Below, piece by piece: positions 60,387 to 64,000 of a DNA stretch of 64,000 bases (position 1 is the stretch's first letter; each line of letters starts with the position of its first letter). The DNA is from Microbispora rosea (lineage in GTDB: Bacteria > Actinomycetota > Actinomycetes > Streptosporangiales > Streptosporangiaceae). The notes beneath the pieces are model-generated. The model was not told where the DNA came from. It did no database searches and saw only the letters and a list, made by a program, of their open reading frames with translations. The stretch spans positions 434,001 through 498,000 of the forward strand of contig NZ_FTNI01000001.1 of the NCBI RefSeq assembly GCF_900156315.1. The letters are read 5' to 3'. The translations under genes and the position numbers were made by a program.

Positions 60387-60405
60387 CCCCGGCGGGCGGC
60401 CGGGT

Positions 60406-60427
60406 CCCCGGGCCGCGCGGCCTGGGG
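60406..60427 (+). terminator. 11-bp palindromic hairpin after pyk
   Basis: CCCCGGGCCGC followed by GCGGCCTGGGG, one G-T pair and otherwise perfect, 20 bp after the pyk stop. Confidence 0.65.
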
Positions 60428-60536
60428 CACCCGGCGGTGGGAGAAAACCCCTTGAAGGCGCGGCGCCCTTCGACGGAGCATGGCAGGAGCGAGTCGACAT
60501 TTCCTGTCAGATGCCGGAGGAGCGCTGCGCCCGTTG

Positions 60537-62333
60537 ATGGACTCCCCTCAGGAACCCGGGCCCGACGCGAGCGACGGCACTGGTCACCGGTCGCCGTGGC
60601 GCTCGCTGTGGCGATTGCGGTCCTATCTGCGCCCGTACGTGCCCAGCCTGGTGGTGTCCTGGATCGCCGCACTGCTCGGGATCGCCGCGGGCACGGTGAT
60701 CCCGCTGGTGAGCAAGGAGATCATCGACGGCCCGGTGGCCCACGGGGACCTCGGCGGGCTGGTCCCGCTCGGGCTGCTGGCCCTCGGCCTCGGCGTCGCC
60801 GAGGCCGTTCTCACGTTCGTCCGCCGCTGGTCCCAGGCCGGGCCGGTCCTCGGCCTCGAGACCGCGATCCGGGACGACCTCTACCGGCACCTCCAGCGGC
60901 TGCCGATGAGCTTCCACGACGGATGGCAGTCGGGCCAGTTGCTCTCCAGGGCGACGACGGACCTGTCGGCGATCCGCAGGTTCCTCGGCTTCGGCATGCT
61001 CTTCCTGATCATGAACATCCTGCAGCTCACCGCGGTCACCGTGGTGCTCCTGCGGATGTACTGGCCACTCGGCCTGCTCGTCGCCGTCTCCGCTGTCCCG
61101 GTCGTGATCCTGTCGCTGCGGTTCGAACGGCGCTACATCGTCATCTCCCGTCAGGTGCAGGACCAGCAGGGCGACCTCGCCACGCTGGTCGAGGAGTCGG
61201 CCGTGGGAATCCGCACGGTCAAGGCGTTCGGGCGGCGTGAGCACGTCTTCGCGAACTTCGCCGCCGCCGCCCGCGACATTCGCCGCACCTCGCTGGCGAA
61301 GGTGCGGCTGGCCTCCCGGTTCTTCACCTTCCTCGAAGTCGTGCCGAACGTCACGCTCGCCCTGATCCTGCTGCTCGGCGCGATCGCGGTCGGCGCCGGC
61401 GCGCTGACGCTCGGCACCCTGGTCGCCTTCACCACGCTGGTCCTCCAGCTCGTCTGGCCCGTCGCCTCGCTCGGCTACATCCTCGCCATGGGCCAGGAGG
61501 CCATGACCTCGGCCGACCGGGTGGTCGAGGTGCTCGACACGGTGCCCGCGATCAGCGGCGGCCCGGGCGTGATCGAGCGCCCGCGCGGCCACGTGCGCTT
61601 CGAGGGCGTCGGGTTCCGCTTCCCTGGCGCCGACCGGCCGGTGCTGCGCGACGTGTGGCTGGAGGTGCGGCCGGGGGAGACCGTCGCCCTCGTGGGGGCC
61701 ACCGGGTCGGGCAAGACGACGCTCACCGCGCTCGTGCCCCGCCTGATCGACGTCACCTCCGGCCGCGTCACCGTGGACGGGCACGACGTGCGGGACCTGT
61801 CGCTGACCTCGCTGCGCTCGGTGGTGGCCACGGCGTTCGAGGAGCCGACGCTGTTCTCGATGAGCGTCCGCGAAAACGTGACGCTCGGCCACGGGCACGC
61901 CGCCGAGGAGGAGATCAGGCAGGCTCTGGAGATCGCGCAGGCGACGTTCGTCTACGACCTGCCGTGGGGGCTCGACACGCGCATCGGAGAGCAGGGGATG
62001 TCGCTGTCGGGCGGTCAGCGGCAGCGGCTCGCGCTGGCCAGGGCGGTCCTGGGCAGGCCGCGGGTGCTGGTCCTCGACGACACTCTGTCGGCGCTCGACG
62101 TGGAGACCGAGGCGCTGGTCGAGGAGGCGCTGCGGCGCGTGCTCGCCGAGGCGACCGGCATCGTCGTGGCGCACCGCGCCTCGACCGTGCTGCTCGCCGA
62201 CCGGGTGGCGCTGCTGCGCGACGGCACCGTCACCCACATCGGCCGCCACGGCGACCTGCTGTCGGCCGTGCCGGAGTATCGCGAACTGCTCGCCCAGGAC
62301 GCCGATCTCGACCCCGAGGGATCGATGCGATGA
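60537..62333 (+). CDS. ABC exporter half-transporter with Asp after Walker B
   Basis: A 598-residue half-exporter: membrane domain about 30-320; Walker A GATGSGKTT (about 387), signature LSGGQ (about 488), Walker B VLVLDDTLSALD (about 511) with Asp in place of the catalytic Glu; the switch His is kept (VVAHRAST). It forms a heterodimer with the next gene. ATG at 60537 is a choice of convenience: GGAGGAG lies 17 nt upstream, and ATG at 60480 is an in-frame alternative. Its stop overlaps the partner as ATGA. Cargo unknown. Confidence 0.9.
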   Translation: MDSPQEPGPDASDGTGHRSPWRSLWRLRSYLRPYVPSLVVSWIAALLGIAAGTVIPLVSKEIIDGPVAHGDLGGLVPLGLLALGLGVAEAVLTFVRRWSQAGPVLGLETAIRDDLYRHLQRLPMSFHDGWQSGQLLSRATTDLSAIRRFLGFGMLFLIMNILQLTAVTVVLLRMYWPLGLLVAVSAVPVVILSLRFERRYIVISRQVQDQQGDLATLVEESAVGIRTVKAFGRREHVFANFAAAARDIRRTSLAKVRLASRFFTFLEVVPNVTLALILLLGAIAVGAGALTLGTLVAFTTLVLQLVWPVASLGYILAMGQEAMTSADRVVEVLDTVPAISGGPGVIERPRGHVRFEGVGFRFPGADRPVLRDVWLEVRPGETVALVGATGSGKTTLTALVPRLIDVTSGRVTVDGHDVRDLSLTSLRSVVATAFEEPTLFSMSVRENVTLGHGHAAEEEIRQALEIAQATFVYDLPWGLDTRIGEQGMSLSGGQRQRLALARAVLGRPRVLVLDDTLSALDVETEALVEEALRRVLAEATGIVVAHRASTVLLADRVALLRDGTVTHIGRHGDLLSAVPEYRELLAQDADLDPEGSMR

Positions 62334-64000
62334 GCCAGGAGACCGGCAACGACGCGGAGACCACCGCGAGAGACACCGAGCGAGCCGGAGACACCGAGCG
62401 AGCGGGAGACACAGAGGCGTGGCGCGGGGTCGCCGCCGAGAGCCGGGACGAGATCTCCGAGCGGGTCTCCCTGCTGCTGCGCACCCGGTCGCGCCGCCTG
62501 CTCGGCGACCTGCTGCGCCCGCACCGCCGGGCGATCGCCGTGCTCACGGCGGTCATCGTGGTGTCCAACGCCGCCGGGCTGGCCCTGCCGTACCTCGTGA
62601 AGGCGGGCATCGACGACGGGATCCCGCCGATGCTGCGGGGGCAGGGCGCGGGCACGCTGCTCGCGATCGTCGGCGCGGTGCTGGCCGCCACGCTCACCCA
62701 GGCGCTCACCCGGCAGGCGTTCCTGCAGATGTCGGGCCGGATCGGGCAGGACATCCTGCTGGAGCTGCGCCGCCGGGTCTTCGACCACTTCCAGCGCCTG
62801 TCGCTGTCGTTCCACGAGAAGTACACCTCGGGGCGGGTCATCTCCCGGCTCACCTCCGACGTGGACGCGATCGCCGAACTGCTCGACTCCGGTTTCGACG
62901 GCCTGGTCACGGCCGTGCTCACGCTGTGCGGCACCGCGGTCATGCTGCTCGTGCTCGACGTGCGCCTCGGCCTGGTGGCGTTGCTGCCGCTGCCGGTCCT
63001 GCTGCTGTTCACCCGGTGGTTCCGCCGCCAGTCGAGCGTCACCTACCGCCGTACGCGGGAGGCGGTGGCGCTGGTCATCGTGCACTTCGTGGAGTCGATG
63101 ACCGGGATCCGGGCGGTGCAGGCGTTCCGGCGGGAGCCGCGCAACCAGGAGATCTTCGAGCGGCTCAACGCGGACTACCGCGCCGCCAACACGCGGGGTA
63201 TGCGCCTGGTCGCCGTGTTCATGCCCGGCATCAAGCTGATCGGCAACCTCACCGTCGCCGCCGTCCTGCTGTACGGCGGCCTGCTGGCGCTGCGCGGCAC
63301 GGTCACGGTCGGCGTGCTCGCGGCGTTCCTGCTCTACCTGCGCCAGTTCTACGAGCCGATGCAGGAGATCTCGCAGTTCTACAACGCGCTGCAGTCGGCC
63401 GGGGCGGCGCTGGAGAAGCTGTCGGGCGTGCTGGAGGAGCGGCCCTCGGTGGCCCCGCCCCGCCGCCCGGCGCCGCTGCCGCGCGCCGCGGGGGCGCTGC
63501 GTTTCGAGGCCGTCCGGTTCGCCTATCCCAGCGGCCCGCCGGTGCTGCCGCTGCTCGACCTGGAGATCCCGGCGGGGCAGACCGTGGCCGTCGTCGGGAC
63601 CACGGGCGCGGGCAAGACCACCCTGGCCAAGCTCATCGCCCGGTTCCACGACCCGGTCGCCGGGCGGGTGCTGCTCGACGGCGTGGACCTGCGCGACCTG
63701 GACGAGAACGCGCTGCGCCGCCATGTGGTGATGGTCACCCAGGAGAACTACCTGTTCAGCGGGACGGTCGCCGACAACGTGCGGTTCGGGCGGCCCGGCG
63801 CGCCGGATTCGGAGATCGAGCGGGCCGCGGAGGCCATCGGAGCCCACACGTTCGTCTCCGCGCTGCCGGACGGATTCGAGACACAGGTCGGCAAGCGCGG
63901 CGGACGCATGTCGGCGGGGCAGCGCCAGCTCGTCGCGTTCGCCCGGGCGTTCCTCGCCGATCCGGCCGTGCTGATCCTGGACGAGGCCACCTCCAGCCTC
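62330..64000 (+). CDS. ABC exporter half-transporter, cut by the window end
   Basis: The first 557 residues of the partner half-exporter. The hydrophilic N-terminus repeats DTERAG (an 18-bp DNA repeat near 62376-62415). Membrane domain about 60-370; Walker A GTTGAGKTT (about 423), altered signature MSAGQ (about 526) and Walker B VLILDEATSS with the catalytic Glu; the sequence ends there. As in the pair at 25-29 kb, its catalytic site is complete while its signature is altered, so the heterodimer should have one active and one degenerate site. ATG overlaps the previous stop. Confidence 0.93.
   Translation, partial: MSQETGNDAETTARDTERAGDTERAGDTEAWRGVAAESRDEISERVSLLLRTRSRRLLGDLLRPHRRAIAVLTAVIVVSNAAGLALPYLVKAGIDDGIPPMLRGQGAGTLLAIVGAVLAATLTQALTRQAFLQMSGRIGQDILLELRRRVFDHFQRLSLSFHEKYTSGRVISRLTSDVDAIAELLDSGFDGLVTAVLTLCGTAVMLLVLDVRLGLVALLPLPVLLLFTRWFRRQSSVTYRRTREAVALVIVHFVESMTGIRAVQAFRREPRNQEIFERLNADYRAANTRGMRLVAVFMPGIKLIGNLTVAAVLLYGGLLALRGTVTVGVLAAFLLYLRQFYEPMQEISQFYNALQSAGAALEKLSGVLEERPSVAPPRRPAPLPRAAGALRFEAVRFAYPSGPPVLPLLDLEIPAGQTVAVVGTTGAGKTTLAKLIARFHDPVAGRVLLDGVDLRDLDENALRRHVVMVTQENYLFSGTVADNVRFGRPGAPDSEIERAAEAIGAHTFVSALPDGFETQVGKRGGRMSAGQRQLVAFARAFLADPAVLILDEATSSL

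Overview
The window is very GC-rich (about 70% or more), densely coded, and uses GTG and TTG starts and ATGA/GTGA stop-start overlaps freely. Together with PriA-type HisA, a TIGR03085-type mycothiol-dependent-like enzyme, a TIGR02234 membrane protein in the trp cluster and DUF2752/RDD proteins, this points to a filamentous actinomycete, most likely a member of the Streptosporangiales. That placement is inference. I see no rRNA, tRNA, CRISPR array, prophage or insertion sequence; it looks like ordinary chromosome.

Layout. 1-2.5 kb: 3' part of dnaE, closed by a 32-bp perfect palindrome. 2.8-7.1 kb (minus): bifunctional penicillin-binding protein and MurA. 7.2-10.9 kb: small genes (DUF2567-like, amidase, YbaK-type deacylase, ArsC-like, membrane protein). 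10.9-16.0 kb (minus): glycerol cassette of DeoR regulator, FGGY glycerol kinase, GlpA-like dehydrogenase (frameshifted in this sequence) and a NAD/FAD oxidoreductase. 16.2-22.4 kb: his operon hisD-C-B-(50-aa membrane protein)-H-(membrane protein)-priA-(micro-ORF)-ridA-hisF. 22.4-35.5 kb: a mixed block with chorismate mutase, two paralogous 53/54-aa membrane peptides, a heterodimeric ABC exporter, a second RidA, a spermidine/putrescine importer (potA-D-B-C), a GntR regulator and a lone Cache-domain protein. 35.5-41.2 kb: hisI, TIGR02234 protein, RDD and DUF2752 proteins, trpC-trpB-trpA. 41.3-49.4 kb: MauE/DsbA thiol pair, zinc-ribbon peptide, acetate-transporter-like protein, ADP-ribosylglycohydrolase, lgt, VIT1-like transporter, and a minus-strand BpsA-like branched polyamine synthase homologue. 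49.5-55.6 kb: gltB-gltD. 55.8-64 kb: subtilisin-like protease, DUF2784 protein, lipoprotein, pyruvate kinase and a second heterodimeric ABC exporter, cut by the window end.

How the genes work together: the core is amino-acid and central metabolism (His, Trp, glutamate synthase, pyruvate kinase) plus cell-wall synthesis. PriA can supply the TrpF step missing from the trp cluster; trpE and trpD are not in the window. The pot importer and the BpsA-like gene suggest polyamine uptake and modification.

Three patterns run across the genes. First, eleven genes have a TANNNT box 6-8 nt before the start codon and no Shine-Dalgarno, so they are probably read from leaderless mRNAs. Second, several operon junctions are bridged by 14-23-codon micro-ORFs whose stop overlaps the downstream start in ATGA/GTGA; two of them, in the pot and trp operons, share a sequence reading SERTGK. 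Third, short tandem repeats repeatedly sit at gene ends.
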